Source: Aschersonia sp. MBC 622 (lineage: Eukaryota; Ascomycota; Sordariomycetes; Hypocreales; Clavicipitaceae). Taken from it: a DNA stretch of 64,000 nt. The stretch is taken from positions 1-64,000 of the forward strand of contig JARJPL010000300.1 in NCBI GenBank assembly GCA_030782805.1. Direction: 5' to 3'. Every line of letters begins with the position of its first letter. Position 1 is the stretch's first letter. Below are positions 53,761 to 64,000 of the stretch, one piece after another. Both the position numbers and the translations under genes were made by a program. The notes beneath the pieces are model-generated. The model was given only the letters and a program-made list of their open reading frames with translations. It was not told the origin of the DNA and made no database searches.

Positions 53761-56144
53761 CGGAAGAAATACTTGGGGTGTCACATTTGGAGTTTTTGAT
53801 ACTGATGGCGTACCGGTGTATGGATTGATTATAATACTTGTGGTTTTCCTCTTCATTTCTACTGCTTACTCGACTTTTGTTGACGTTGGTCTGGCTGCCC
53901 GTGCATGATGAGGTTGACGTCACACTGGTGATGCGGGTGTCCGTATCCAGCACCTAGCCCTAACGAACGCAACATGGTATTTGTGATCTTGATCTGTAAC
54001 AAGTGCGCTTATGTCACTACGCGAATGCTAAACTGTGGACATGTGCCCGTGACTCGGCGTGCATGTTGTATGCAAGGGCGGCATTTGGCAACGATACATC
54101 TGCACACCACATGTCTGCATAGGCCAAGGGAAATCGAGACATTGGTTCCAGAATTAGGCATAGTTAAAAAGTTTAGCCTTCTTATGCGGCTGTCACTTGC
54201 AAGTTGTATCCCACATTGATGTCTGTGCGGTGTGAGTGAAGTCACGGCGCCCAAGAACCCGAGCGCAGTAACTAGTTTTTCGGGTCGAGTTGCCTATGAA
54301 CACATGTATTCAACGATCAAATACAATGTTTGGAAAGGCTGCCGCTTGGCTGTTGGTGTTTCAGGGATGTGGTTGTCAATTTCAGGATGAGGGCGCTAAC
54401 ACCTTGCCACCGCAACGCTAGCGATGGACCCCTGCATGATTTGCAATTAATTCCGGGCAAGCAATCAACGCGATTTGCTCAAATATCTCCCGTGCCTCCT
54501 TGGCAAGCTCTACGAGAGGGGCATGGGGCTCCTTTGTCAGTGGCAACGTGCGATTTCCCCAGCGGTTTCCCTGGGATTTGAGGGGCGCGTCATGCTAATT
54601 GACAATGATAGGCTGAATCATCAGTGGACTCGTTAAAGTCATACGAAGTAGCAACCTACATAGGATGATTTGAGGTACAAGAGACCAGAAATGACATATA
54701 AGACAATGTAGACCAGACAAGAAAAATAAAGAAAGCAAGGAAAACAATCAATATTATAAAACAAACAAGGGAAGATGTATTGGAATGAAGAGGTTATTTT
54801 ATATTTTCCTTTGTCGCACGGGCGTCAAGGCCCGTGATACCATATTGCGTCGATACGAGCAAAAATTCGTGCCTGTCGGGCAAGTCGCCCAAAACCCTTC
54901 AATTTCGCCAACGGCAAGCAAAGGCATGACCAGTCAAGGTCCCATTGAAATCATGTTTTGCATACAAAGTATCGCAATCCTTCGGGAAGACATCTGGTCT
55001 TAAGGCGGGAGGCGGTTATCCTCACGCAAGTGCTTGTTCTTGCCAAAGCCCTAGCGTAGTCTTGGCTGAGGAGGCATGAGGCATCTGTGTATGCCTTGCG
55101 TAGGTTGATGAGAGCTGCAAATTGGTGTCGGGCTTCTAGAGGTTCAGCAGGAATGACTGGCGTGTGTACCTAGAAAGGAGCATATGAGGACAACAAACAA
55201 GGCAAGGCACAGTGTAGTTCAAATAGATAGATGTTGGAATTGAGAGGGAAATATCAAACAAAAAGATGAATGTCTAGCTTAATAATGGCTGTACCATTCA
55301 TACACCACCTAGTTATTACCAGTAGTCTTCTTCCATAGACTCGATAATGTATTAAATAGAGTACGTATCGATCGGGGCCCCTCGGTTCTCCTCCCCTGCA
55401 AGACCCCTGCTTCGTCTGGACCAGGTTCTCCCGCGTGATGGACTCAATCCGTTCCGTTGTATCCCCTGATCCATTTCTATCGCTGGTGATAAATAGTCAT
55501 AATTAAATAGCCGACGAGGTTCTGCTTGTTGCAATATTTGGTTCAGCCCCTCCCCACCCCGGCAGCCTGAGACCCCTGCCCAGGTGCCCAGGTGCCCAGC
55601 TCCCCTTCTTCTCCTCCGCCGCCTTCCTTTTCATCCAGAACCGTCATTTCCATCTTGCATTCACCTTTTCTGCTCGTCGCTCTTTCTCTTTCGCATACCC
55701 TTATTGACACTTACACTCCTTTCAACCCCCCCCCTTTTTTTTGCCGATGCATGTTTGGTGTTCGCTCGCTTAATACCCCCATTGACTTTTAATATTCCTG
55801 CCAGCGGTTCTACGACGACCCCGTTCGCTCTCCTACAGAAACCCCCAACGACAGCGCCTCGATTTTTCTTGCGTATTGACACTGCCAAGTGCGACTCGGC
55901 CATTGTATCCCATCCAGCTTCCAGCACGTAACCGTTTCTGAAGCCGTCATCTTCATTGCGATAGCGCTTGCGCTTCAACATCATCCGTGCGAGCTGGTCG
56001 AGTTTGAGCTTCAACGGGGCATCCAGTGCTCCACTTCCCCTACAACGTCCTTGAGCAACATCTCGTTGCCGTCGATTCAAAATGTATTTTTGCTCGCCCA
56101 TTCGGTAAAAAAAATCATGACTTCTAATCTAACATAGACAGACA
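53761..56144. other. 2.4-kb intergenic region
   Basis: Between isy1 and the 705-residue protein gene, both plus. No supported coding sequence. The segment 54600-54780 is A-rich, and 55540-56140 is C/T-rich with short C and T runs near 55726-55742, as expected for a long 5' leader of the downstream gene. Confidence 0.45.
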
Positions 56145-58318
56145 ATGGTCTCCTTCTTTGGGCTCAAATTCGGAGGCGACAAAAAAAAGGGCCTGTAAGT
56201 CTAGCCCAACCTCAAATGACACAGGCGACATCTAGCTGACTTGAGCATAGGGACAAGTCTAGTGACAAAAGCCCTCAAGATGACTGGAAAGGAACGAAAC
56301 AAAGAGAACTGACCCAAGACCATCTTTACGGCACAGCTCAGCAGAACGAATACCCTGGTCGTTCCGGCACCTCGTACTCAACAAAAGGCCCTGCCAACTG
56401 GCGCCAGACTTTCAAAGGCTTCGGTGCCAACGCGTCCATGGTCGACCTTTCCAGACCTACGCGTAAACAAAGTGTCAGCAGTTTACGTTATCAGTCCTCT
56501 GAAGTCAACTTTCGGAATCCATGGATGAACAGCAGCGCTGCAAATCTCCCTCTGCCTTCTGCTCTTGGTGGCAGCAGTCAACGACTCGGCGCCTCGGAGC
56601 GGCCTTCTACAGCTGGCAGCCGCGTAAAGGAGTGGGTGAATCCTCTCGACGTTCACTTTTGCAAAGATACTGGAGCTCCTAGCTCTTCGCTCAACCCTGT
56701 CGAGGGACCAGTCAAAAGCCCTCTCGCTGTACAAGTTGGCGCCGACCACCATGATGTGGTGAAGCCGTCTAGCCCTTCCAAAGACAAGACACTGCTAGTC
56801 AGCGGCGAGACGATTCTCAGAAACGGCTACCCATCGCCACCTCAATCGGTCAACAACGCTGACCAAACTCTCTCGCCTTCGGTGTCTGATCTGTCCACGG
56901 CTGGCAAGCCTAGTGGTGACCCTTCGCATCTCCCATCGCCTGCTACATCTACTTCACGCACCAGTGAAGACCGCTGGGAGGCGCCTAATGCTCGTAATGT
57001 GTTTGCGAAACGAGACACGAGTACATTCCATTCACCTCGTCGGCGTAGCTTCACCATGGACCTGGAAGAGCAAGAGCTGGAAAGACTACGGAAGCAGAGG
57101 CAGACTGAAGGATTCGCTGGTAGCTTTGCCGACTTTGACTTTGGTGAGGTTGTCACCAAGCAGTCTTCGATTGAGCAATCTTCAGAGCTTCCACCAGCGT
57201 GTCTAAGCGCTAACGTCGACGCTGAGTCGAGCCAGTTTTTCCCAGAGAAGCAATTGCCAACCAGCAAGTCGGACAATGTTTTGGCCAGCTCAACCTATAC
57301 GGCCTCGAATAGTCTCGAACGCAGACTGAGCAACTCTCGAATGGATACAAGGGCAATGCGCGATATGCGTAGCTCACCAAGTCTCGGTGCAACCGCATTT
57401 CAACTCCCCCCACCGGCGCCCGTGGAGGCTCCCAGGATAGCGGCCGTCCGACCTGCCACGATCTATGGTCGTGTCGGAGCTCCTATGGCTGCTGCCGGCG
57501 CGCACCCTGGTAACGGCCCTGTAGCCGCATTCGATCCGCCACCTCGTTTAGGATTCCGTGCTAGACTTGGCTCAGATGCCAGCAGCCGGCGCAGGGCGAG
57601 CCCCCCCAAGCCCTTGAAGACGAGTGCCTCGCAGCCAAGACTTCTATATAAGAGTGCTTCGTCTCCGGTACGTGATGACGAACCAAACCCAAAGGCTTTT
57701 TTCCAACCAACCGCCAATGTGGATCGTCAGTCGCCTAGCAGCGACGAGTCGAAGCGTAGCCTGGATATCAAGTCACCCAAGAGTCCATTTACCAAGCCTG
57801 TGTTGGAGGGCGATTTTCCAATGACGAATGGTCTCCCGAGAGGGCGTCAACCTCCTCGGAGACCCCTGCGCTCTGACGTAGCCTCTTCACCCGAGCGGCC
57901 TAACTTTTCTTTGCCAGACTGGGGATTGAGTGGCTCGACTGAGCCAAGACATTCGGCAATGCCACCTCCTCTCGTGACAAGCGGCCTGTCACGACCTTCG
58001 ATCTCGTCTGCTACTGATATGAGCCTTCCAAGCCCTTCATTCGCGTCCTTTGAACTGTGCATTTCCAACTCGGGCGAGAGTCTTACCCAAGCATTTGAGG
58101 ACGCACTCGGAAAGACGGCACTATCTCCCGGCTTGGTCGGTGACTTTTTTACCGTCGACACAAGCTCTAGCAGCCCTACGGGCACTGCCACGAGAGTTGA
58201 AGCGAAAAGGGCACCGCCACGGCCGGCTCCTGTCACTCTCCCACCCTCTCCCAAGAAGAGCTCGGAGCGACGCTCGCCTGTACAGACACAGAGCGAAGTC
58301 GGTACTACATTTATTTAA
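56145..58318 (+). CDS. Disordered Ser/Pro-rich protein, conserved N terminus, unknown function
   Basis: Two exons: 56145-56194 and 56251-58318, with a 56-bp intron (GTAAGT...GCATAG). Product 705 residues. The N terminus MVSFFGLKFGGDKKKGLDKS and the segment ANWRQTFKGFGANASMVDLS suggest a conserved uncharacterised filamentous-fungal family. The remainder is Ser/Pro/Arg-rich with many SP and RxxS sites and no catalytic domain or membrane helix. Short conserved-looking blocks are RRRSFTMDLEEQELERLRKQ (continuing RQTEGFAGSFADFDFGEVV) and PPPRLGFRARLGSD. The motif YGRVGAPMAAAGAHPGNGP is glycine-rich. An ATG at 56438 would drop 98 residues, including the conserved leader. Possibly a polarity or cell-cortex scaffold, but that is speculation. 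Tail-to-tail with the acetyltransferase gene. Confidence 0.75.
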
Positions 58319-58831
58319 CACCCCTAATCTTGTTGTTGGTTGAACATTGCACCGTGGTCCGTAATTTGGGTTTTTGGGTTGTTCTTGCAGGTGCAACGGC
58401 GTTTTGTGCTTTCACCTTCCATTGCAAGGGCACAGGTGGCCTAGTTAATGTTTTAGTTTAATTCTTATGGTCTGGTGATGAGGGAGGCTGCCGATGTTCT
58501 GTGTACAGTTTGAACTTGTCAAGCCTAGCCATTTGCGTGACATGCGTTTGTTCATGGAAGCCTTGCATGGCGTGAATGTGGACCAGGACGGTTCAAGGAT
58601 GAATGTTTGAGTGAGATGGACTACATGACTGAGATACCAAAAGGTAGAGCGGAGAAGAGCAGAGTGATTATGTGGAAGCAAAATATTTTTGAATTGAACT
58701 TGTGTAAATCGATTTGATATCGAAACGCCTGTACCTATGCAGTGAAAAACTTGGTCAGCCGAACAGAACGTCCCTCCCTGCTGTGCTTTTGAATATTTCA
58801 TATCCCTGTGTTATCTGTCGGCTTTTGATCA
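58319..58831. other. Tail-to-tail 3' spacer
   Basis: 513 bases between convergent genes; one minus frame at 58445-58801 has no family likeness. Confidence 0.5.
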
Positions 58832-60409
58832 TTAACGCAAAAAGTTCTTCAGGTTGCCGCCAATGTGCTTGAGGTCCAGCAGGAACGTGTCATGCCCAAA
58901 CAGGCTCATCTCCTCGCTTAGCTCCACGTGCGTTACGTTGCGGTTGCCAGCCAAGCGCAGTGACTCGGCCACCTCGCGCTGCTGCCACGCTGGAAACAGA
59001 ATATCGCTCGCCACGCCCATGACCAGTGCGGGCGTATCCCTCAGCGGCGCCAGGCCCTGGATCAGATCCTCAGGCGGGCGCGAAGAGCCCGCCTCCATGG
59101 CCTCGTCCATGTTGACGTGCGACTCGGGCTGCTCCTCGTATGGCCTCTCTGGCAGCGTCAAGCTGCATGCCGTCGCCGTCGCCGCCGCCGCCGCCGCTGA
59201 CGATGCACCGTCATCACCGTCCCGTCCGGCAGCCGCCTGCCGCGCGGCGCGACGTTGCTGCGTGGCGTGCTGGTTCTGCAGGCCAAGGTCAAATAGATCC
59301 ATGGCCTTGCTGACGTAGAGTAGCGAGTTGGGGTCGTAGTTGAGGCACCACTTCTCGCCGGCGTGGTCGAGGTAGGTCTCGACGAGGAAGTCGGGGCACA
59401 GGGCGGGGGGTTTCGCGGGATCGGCGCGGCGGCGGCCGAAGCGCTGCTCCCACTCGGGGCCGGAGCGATAGGTGACGGTGGCGATTTCGCGCGCCAGCTT
59501 CATGCCGGCGTGCGGGGGCACGCGGCCGTAGTAGAAGCCGCGATTCCAGTTGGGGTCCATCATGAGCACCTGGCGCTGGGTGTGGCGCATGGCGATGCTG
59601 TAGGGGTGGCTGCGCGCGCAGCCGCTGATGCAGACGACGCGGGCGACGCGGCGGGGGAAGAGCACGCCGGCGGCGAGCGACTGCATGCCGCCCATGCTGG
59701 AACCGACGCTGGCGTGGAGCGTCTCGATGCCGAGGGCGTCGAGGAGGCGGAACTGCGCGCGCACCATGTCGTCGAGGGTGAGGATGGGAAAATGCGTGGC
59801 GTAGCGCTGGCCGTGGCCCGGGTCCACGCTCGAGGGCCCCGTCGAGCCGTAGCACCCGCCGAGGACGTTTGTGCAGATGACGTGGAAGCGGTCCGTGTCG
59901 AGCGGCGCGCCGGGGCCGATGAACTTTTCCCACCACCCCGGCGACGGGTTCTCCGGGGTGGAGTGCGCGTGGGACGATGCCGACAGGCCCGTGTGCAGCA
60001 GGATGGCGTTGGACTTGTCGGCGTTGAGGGCGCCCCACGTCTCGTAGGCAATGTCAAACGAGGGCAGCACGCCGCCCCAGTCGAGGCGCAGGGGGTCGCG
60101 GCAGTGATATACCTTTGTGACGCCCGATGTGTACGACGGCTCCGGGCCGCTGCTGCTGGAGGAAGGGGATGAGGAGGAGGTAGCGTGCTGGAGCGTGGCG
60201 GAGCGATTCTCCATGGCGTCGAGGCAGGGAAAGGCCATGGCCGGGTTGGAGGCCGCGCCGGAGCGGGCGGTTGCAGAGACGTGCAGCAGACGGCGAGACG
60301 GGATAGAAGCGGCGGCGCGGGAAGAGGCAGATGGCGATGTCGGCGACGAGAGCGCAGGGCGGCGGCGCAGGTGCCGAGCGGCCGTGGCCAGCTGCCGATG
60401 GGGTTTCAT
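58832..60409 (-). CDS. cysA: Serine O-acetyltransferase of the MetX/CysA type, probably mitochondrial
   Basis: An intronless 525-residue alpha/beta-hydrolase-fold acyltransferase. The start is the first ATG of the frame. Residues 1-50 are Arg/Ser/Ala-rich without acids (RQLATAARHLRRRPALSS), a mitochondrial-type leader. The domain has LDWGGVLPSFDIAYETWGAL, NAILLHTGLSASSHAHS, TNVLGGCYGSTGPSSVDP, the nucleophile elbow VGSSMGGMQS (Ser238), SGCARSHPYSIAMRHTQRQ, and the C-terminal Asp/His pair in VASDILFP and FGHDTFLLD. The GCYGSTGPSS segment and long leader match the A. nidulans CysA group, which acetylates serine, rather than yeast Met2 homoserine acetyltransferases; both arise from one superfamily. 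Role: O-acetylserine formation for cysteine synthesis. A low-complexity polyAla/Ser insert lies near the end (about 59164-59214). Substrate assignment is by resemblance only. Confidence 0.85.
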   Translation of the reverse strand: MKPHRQLATAARHLRRRPALSSPTSPSASSRAAASIPSRRLLHVSATARSGAASNPAMAFPCLDAMENRSATLQHATSSSSPSSSSSGPEPSYTSGVTKVYHCRDPLRLDWGGVLPSFDIAYETWGALNADKSNAILLHTGLSASSHAHSTPENPSPGWWEKFIGPGAPLDTDRFHVICTNVLGGCYGSTGPSSVDPGHGQRYATHFPILTLDDMVRAQFRLLDALGIETLHASVGSSMGGMQSLAAGVLFPRRVARVVCISGCARSHPYSIAMRHTQRQVLMMDPNWNRGFYYGRVPPHAGMKLAREIATVTYRSGPEWEQRFGRRRADPAKPPALCPDFLVETYLDHAGEKWCLNYDPNSLLYVSKAMDLFDLGLQNQHATQQRRAARQAAAGRDGDDGASSAAAAAATATACSLTLPERPYEEQPESHVNMDEAMEAGSSRPPEDLIQGLAPLRDTPALVMGVASDILFPAWQQREVAESLRLAGNRNVTHVELSEEMSLFGHDTFLLDLKHIGGNLKNFLR

Positions 60410-62037
60410 TGGGTCGGCAAAGATGTACAAGTTGTCTGCGTGTAAAAAGAGTATTGGAGAGTGAAGACGGAAAAACGAAAGGATTAAAGCTAAGAAGGAG
60501 AAAAAGAAGAAAGAGAAGAAAATGGAAAGAATTGAATGAGAATAAAAAATGTTTGCTTGGTCATTGAGATTCGCCCGTCGACGACAGACATTACTGGAGC
60601 GCTAGGCCGAGCTGGGGCGCCGCCATTCGCACACCATTTCACGTGCAGCGCCGCCTGGCCGGATGGCCGGCCGATGGCCGGCCGATGGCCCGACCAACCG
60701 ATGACGGAGACTGTCATGGGGGTTTGAGGGTAGGTGAAGTGATGATGCATCGTGTGTAAACTTCATTGTTGTTAATTCAAAACTGGATTGTATTTTTGAC
60801 TGCTGTTTCTACGGCTCGTGTTTGTTGCATGGGCGGCGGCAGGCAAACCGAACCAGCTCGGGTAACCACTTTTTAAGACTACCCCAGATTGGTGTACTGC
60901 GGCGTGGTTGTCAAACTCCAGACGGAAAGAGCCTGTGGGAGAAGGAAATGGCTGCGTGCTTGTCACCTATAAGTGCAGAACCAGTCTCAACATGGCCAGA
61001 CCAGAGGTTGTGTAGAGTTGGCCGCACGGTTGTAAATGACGGGAGGAGTACCCTAATAAGTTCGATGAAAACTCGGCGCAAAGGTGCCATGCATAGCGCC
61101 ATGATTGTGCGAAAGTGCAAATTGGTCCTTGTTTGAAGCGGTAATTCCGTTTAGAGAGTGCTTTTTTTTCGGCGCATAGCTTGAGTGTACAACTGAAACC
61201 AGTTGCAACCTGGGACTTTACACGATGTGACTGTGATTGCTCAATGACGGCGATGTAGGGCGGCGAAGGGCTTAGTTTTGTCGTGCCGTTCAATATTTGA
61301 GCTTCATAATAGAATAGATGTTACGTTTAAAAGATGATTGGGAATTTTGAACTTGCTTGCATCTACTTTGGTCTTTCTTTTTCTTTCTTATTCTTTGGTT
61401 AATGTTTGATGTTGACAACAACTAGGTGCCACCACAGATACAAAGAACACAGATAGCCAGTACCCCCAGAATCGTACACGAATAAAACTGCTGACAATAT
61501 TTGTCTACTGGTAGTAGCATGTTCAGATTGTGTACCGTAATTTCCCGGTTGGCCTACGCCAGTTGCGCAGTTGCGTTGGTAAGGAACACCATATCCATGT
61601 CTGCAATCAGTCTATCAGTGTGAAACGCCCAATTCGTTGCTACAGGTTGGCTATTGATCAAGCAAATTATTGTGATATTAAGGGGCCATAGGCGCTACAA
61701 AAAGCGTGGCGCGTCCATTTTTTTGAGCGTATGAGGCAATATATATAGGTCGGTAGTGGCAACGCGGTTGCGCCGCCCGCGCCTGGACCCTGGTATAGGC
61801 TGACGTCAGTGTACCTGCAGTCTCGCCGGCGTAGCAGTAGGCACTTGGCACATCATGCAGATAACACCACATTTCTCTTCTTCAACACCTCGACAGGACG
61901 CACATCTTTTCATCCGAGAAGTGGTTGCTTTCAACTATTCTACACCTCTCATTCATTAAATTACCTGGGGACCAATACTTCATCGCCAGTCCGCTGCCCC
62001 GCAAACGAGACGCCCTCTGTCCCCGAGCTACCCCGCC
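60410..62037. other. 1.6-kb divergent intergenic region
   Basis: Promoter region of the acetyltransferase gene (-) and the 347-residue protein gene (+). It contains the 11-bp tandem repeat at 60662-60694. No coding sequence supported; the open frames are short and lack resemblance. Confidence 0.5.
60662..60694. repeat. Three-copy GATGGCCGGCC tandem repeat
   Basis: Units at 60662-60672 and 60673-60683 are identical 11-mers; a third at 60684-60694 differs by base changes. Each contains the palindrome GGCCGGCC or a near form. It lies about 255-285 bases upstream of the acetyltransferase start codon, in a promoter position. Confidence 0.75.
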
Positions 62038-63194
62038 ATGTCCTTGAGAATCATCCCTGCCAACATCATCAGCCGTTTACAGGCCCTTAGCACCGGCCAG
62101 ACGCCCGACACCCCGAATGAGGACGAACCCGCCGCTGATACGGCTCCCAGGCACGCAGGTAGCCGCAATGAGAATGGCCATTATGACCCGTCCCCCATAG
62201 ACGTCGCCGTCGTGCGCATCATGCTCGCCAAGGCCACCAAGCTACCCGTGGATGTCGTAGACGGCATTTTCGAGCTCGCAGAGTATTGGGTACGCACCAC
62301 GACTGCCGCAGATTATTCCGGCAACGCGCTGTATGTGAGCTCTCGCTCCGTTCAAGACAGGTTTCTGGTAAGTAACAGTCGTTGCGTACCTCCCGCAGAC
62401 AGCAAACAGGCGCTTATAGCTGTAGGTCCGATCACTGCCCATTGGGTTCACGAGCGAGCACGGCGGCGACCTAGATCTCAAGGGCGAACCTGCCCCCGCG
62501 AAGCCTTTAAAAAGTACAGTACCCGCCAATAAGCTGGCAAGAATGGCAGACTATCCGCTGCCTAAGCTCCAAGGCCCTGTGCGTAAAGTTGTCTTCAAGT
62601 TTACCTCGCATGATCAGGGCTGGTCGGGCGAGACTGGCGGCCTCTACGAAAACTCTTGGACCTGGTTTGAAGCTGGTCTAGAGCGGCTAGAAGACTCTGA
62701 AATCGGTAAGACAAGCTAGCTGTGGAAAGATACCGCGACGTACGTTGCTAACTGGCATAGGTGCGCCTCGAGACCCTCCACCGACTGCTCTTTATCGACA
62801 AGCCCTTCGACCTGTACATCCGGCCATCGAAGAAGTCATAGAGGAGAAGAAAGAAGACGCTGAAAATGGAGAACCAGCACCGCAAGAGCCCCAATTCCAA
62901 TATCAATTTCCGTTGATCCAGAGTCCGAAATGGACGGTCTGCCGAAACAAGCGCGCCCACAGAGACTGGCAAGACCACACCATCACGTGGGCGTGCTACG
63001 ATGACGTACAGGCAGACTCTGACGGCAGCAAAGCTCTGGAGGAGAATGGGCGCGGTCGGGAAACTGGCGACGGCGAGTTTGTGCGGAACCTGCAGCTCGG
63101 TGATGTGGTGACGCTGTGGGCAAAGGCCAGGTTCCCCGGCTGGGTCAACAACATCTTAGCTGCCAGCATTGACGTATACTGGGCAGCCACTTGA
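62038..63194 (+). CDS. Conserved fungal protein of unknown function, Trp-rich
   Basis: Three exons: 62038-62367, 62426-62705 and 62761-63194 (347 residues); introns 58 and 55 bp (GTAAGT...CTGTAG and GTAAGA...CATAG). The N-terminal half has SPIDVAVVRIMLAKATKLPV and an FELAEYWVRTTTAADYSG segment. Splicing joins QDRFL to VRSLPIGFTSEHG and restores an open frame. The C-terminal half carries a pattern I recall from uncharacterised fungal proteins: VVFKFTSHDQGWSG, YENSWTWFEAGLER, WTVCRNKRAHRDWQDHTITW and LGDVVTLWAKARFPGWVNNI. This beta-rich region occurs in proteins variously labelled as F-box or ankyrin related, but neither domain is evident here. No signal peptide or membrane helix. Both introns are needed to read the frame, which supports the model. 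Function unknown. Confidence 0.8.
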
Positions 63195-63540
63195 GCGGCA
63201 GAGTGCCTCGTCGGAATAATATAATTAGACAGTAGCTTTAACGAAGAATGGCCAAATTGTATTTTGCATTACCTGGCTTCCACTGCATTTTGTTGCTGCG
63301 CTTGTACCTGTTGTTGTTAGCTGACCCGCAGTTTACACCACTGCGTTTGCTGCCAGATCCTCGACGTAATGGTTGTTGACCTTGCACTCTAACACGCTGT
63401 TGACGGACCGCCAAGGTATGAAGCAGACATTGCAGACTTTTGTTTGTAGCAAAACATCTCCACCAAGGCTACGTATCTCATCAAAGCGCCCCTTTATTTT
63501 CCCAGCTGCCTCGTACGCCCGTGCCCGTGTTCAAGGCACC
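63195..63540. other. Intergenic spacer before the Nudix gene
   Basis: 346 bases; an in-frame extension of the next gene back to 63373 exists but looks like leader sequence. Confidence 0.4.
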
Positions 63541-64000
63541 ATGTCTCGCCTCATCAAGTCTAAAGAGGGCGTTCCCATCACCCTTCCCGAGGGCCTCGCT
63601 GAAGATCAGCTGTGGTCATTCAAGCCATTTACTGTAAGCGATCTAAGAACTACATTTTAAGCATACTCTTGTACCGTCCACCAAGGCTTCCATATAACTC
63701 CCCTTTCAAATCCCCTTTCCCATTTTTTTTTTGGTGGCTGCTAATAGCTGGCAGACGTGGATGAGCACCCTCTCCCGCTCCCTCGCGCTACAGTCCTCCG
63801 CCGACCACCCCTTCCGCGCGGATCCCTACGCGCTGCGCTCCGTCACCGTCCAGGCCTTTGATCTCTTTGGCTCTTCCCGCGTTGGCTTCGTCAAGCTCGC
63901 AGCCGTCGTGTCCAATCGCGCCGGTGAGACGCTCCCCGCGGCCGCGCTCCTCCGCGGACCCAGCGTCGCCATGCTCGTCATGCTCATCCCCGACGACGCG
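63541..64000 (+). CDS. Nudix hydrolase (ADP-sugar diphosphatase-like), 5' part, cut by window end
   Basis: Exon 1 63541-63633 and exon 2 63755 to beyond the window, with a 121-bp intron at 63634-63754 (GTAAGC donor, GCTAATA branch, GGCAG). 113 codons are visible. The sequence MSRLIKSKEGVPITLPEGLA, EDQLWSFKPF, TWMSTLSRSLALQSSADHPF, the strand VQAFDLFGSSRVGFVKLAAV and LLRGPSVAMLVMLIPDDA match the N-terminal, pre-Nudix-box half of fungal Nudix proteins related to the plant ADP-sugar diphosphatase NUDX14. The Nudix box itself (GX5EX7REUXEEXGU) must lie downstream, so catalysis cannot be judged here. The start codon is preceded by GCACC. An in-frame ATG upstream at 63373 or 63421 would add residues with no family likeness. 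Confidence 0.82.

Noticed and set aside
59363..60172. 269-codon frame opposite the acetyltransferase gene
   Set aside because: A GC-rich antisense shadow of a well-supported gene.
58832..60430. Start of the acetyltransferase at 60430
   Set aside because: That codon is TTG; the first ATG is at 60409.
1..64000. tRNA, 5S rRNA, CRISPR or intact transposon
   Set aside because: Scanning for tRNA B-box-like GGTTCGANNCC strings, long direct or inverted repeats and transposase motifs gave nothing convincing; only weak TTCGA strings without a partner A box were seen.

Overview
This window is nuclear DNA of a filamentous ascomycete. The genes are short-intron eukaryotic genes (46-139 bp introns, mostly GTNNGN donors, CTAAC/CTAAT-type branch sites 10-20 bases before a YAG acceptor), and the products are conserved fungal housekeeping proteins. 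Several are of filamentous-ascomycete type: a CysA-type serine O-acetyltransferase, an ERD2 with a long acidic tail, a PaxU-like DUF829 hydrolase and large disordered Ser/Pro-rich proteins. The protein flavour suggests Sordariomycetes, probably Hypocreales; that placement is inference.

Layout. 0.9-4.2 kb: a disordered polyQ protein (+) facing the rRNA-processing factor utp11 (-). 4.2-7.5 kb: an A/T-rich stretch with a PaxU-like hydrolase (+) and a frameshifted MFS-transporter relic. 7.5-14.6 kb: mitochondrial aspartyl-tRNA synthetase (-), an AP180/CALM endocytic adaptor (+) and TFIIH subunit tfb3 (-). 15.3-18.3 kb: nudC (+) facing a CENP-U/Ame1-like inner-kinetochore gene (-) whose 5' end carries tandemly duplicated exon-plus-intron units. 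19.4-27.1 kb: the H/KDEL receptor erd2 (+), a single-pass membrane protein (-), TFIIH subunit tfb5 (+) and a peroxisomal dienoyl-CoA isomerase (-). 29.3-36.5 kb: a membrane-anchored PAF-acetylhydrolase-like enzyme (+), a 959-residue disordered protein (-) and a cerevisin-type vacuolar protease (-). 39.4-47.3 kb: a 2572-residue BEACH/WD40 protein (+). 47.9-53.8 kb: complex I 9.5 kDa subunit (-), oligosaccharyltransferase subunit wbp1 (+) and splicing factor isy1 (+). 56.1-64 kb: a disordered protein (+), cysA-type acetyltransferase (-), a conserved unknown protein (+) and the 5' end of a Nudix hydrolase gene (+, cut by the window).

The genes are not a pathway cluster. They cover secretion and endocytosis (erd2, wbp1, AP180, BEACH protein), transcription/repair (tfb3, tfb5), RNA processing (utp11, isy1), mitosis/nuclear migration (CENP-U-like, nudC), and mitochondrial or peroxisomal metabolism. 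The first fourteen genes alternate strictly between strands, giving tail-to-tail pairs with short 3' spacers and head-to-head pairs with long shared promoters. The most unusual feature is the CENP-U/Ame1-like gene. Its N-terminal basic motif (RLNxRLRGAG) has been multiplied to four copies by duplication of an exon-intron-exon segment that appears to have recruited the 3' end of intron 1 as coding sequence. No tRNA, rRNA, CRISPR or intact transposable element was found. All exon boundaries are hand-predicted from splice signals, reading phase and family resemblance, with no transcript data.
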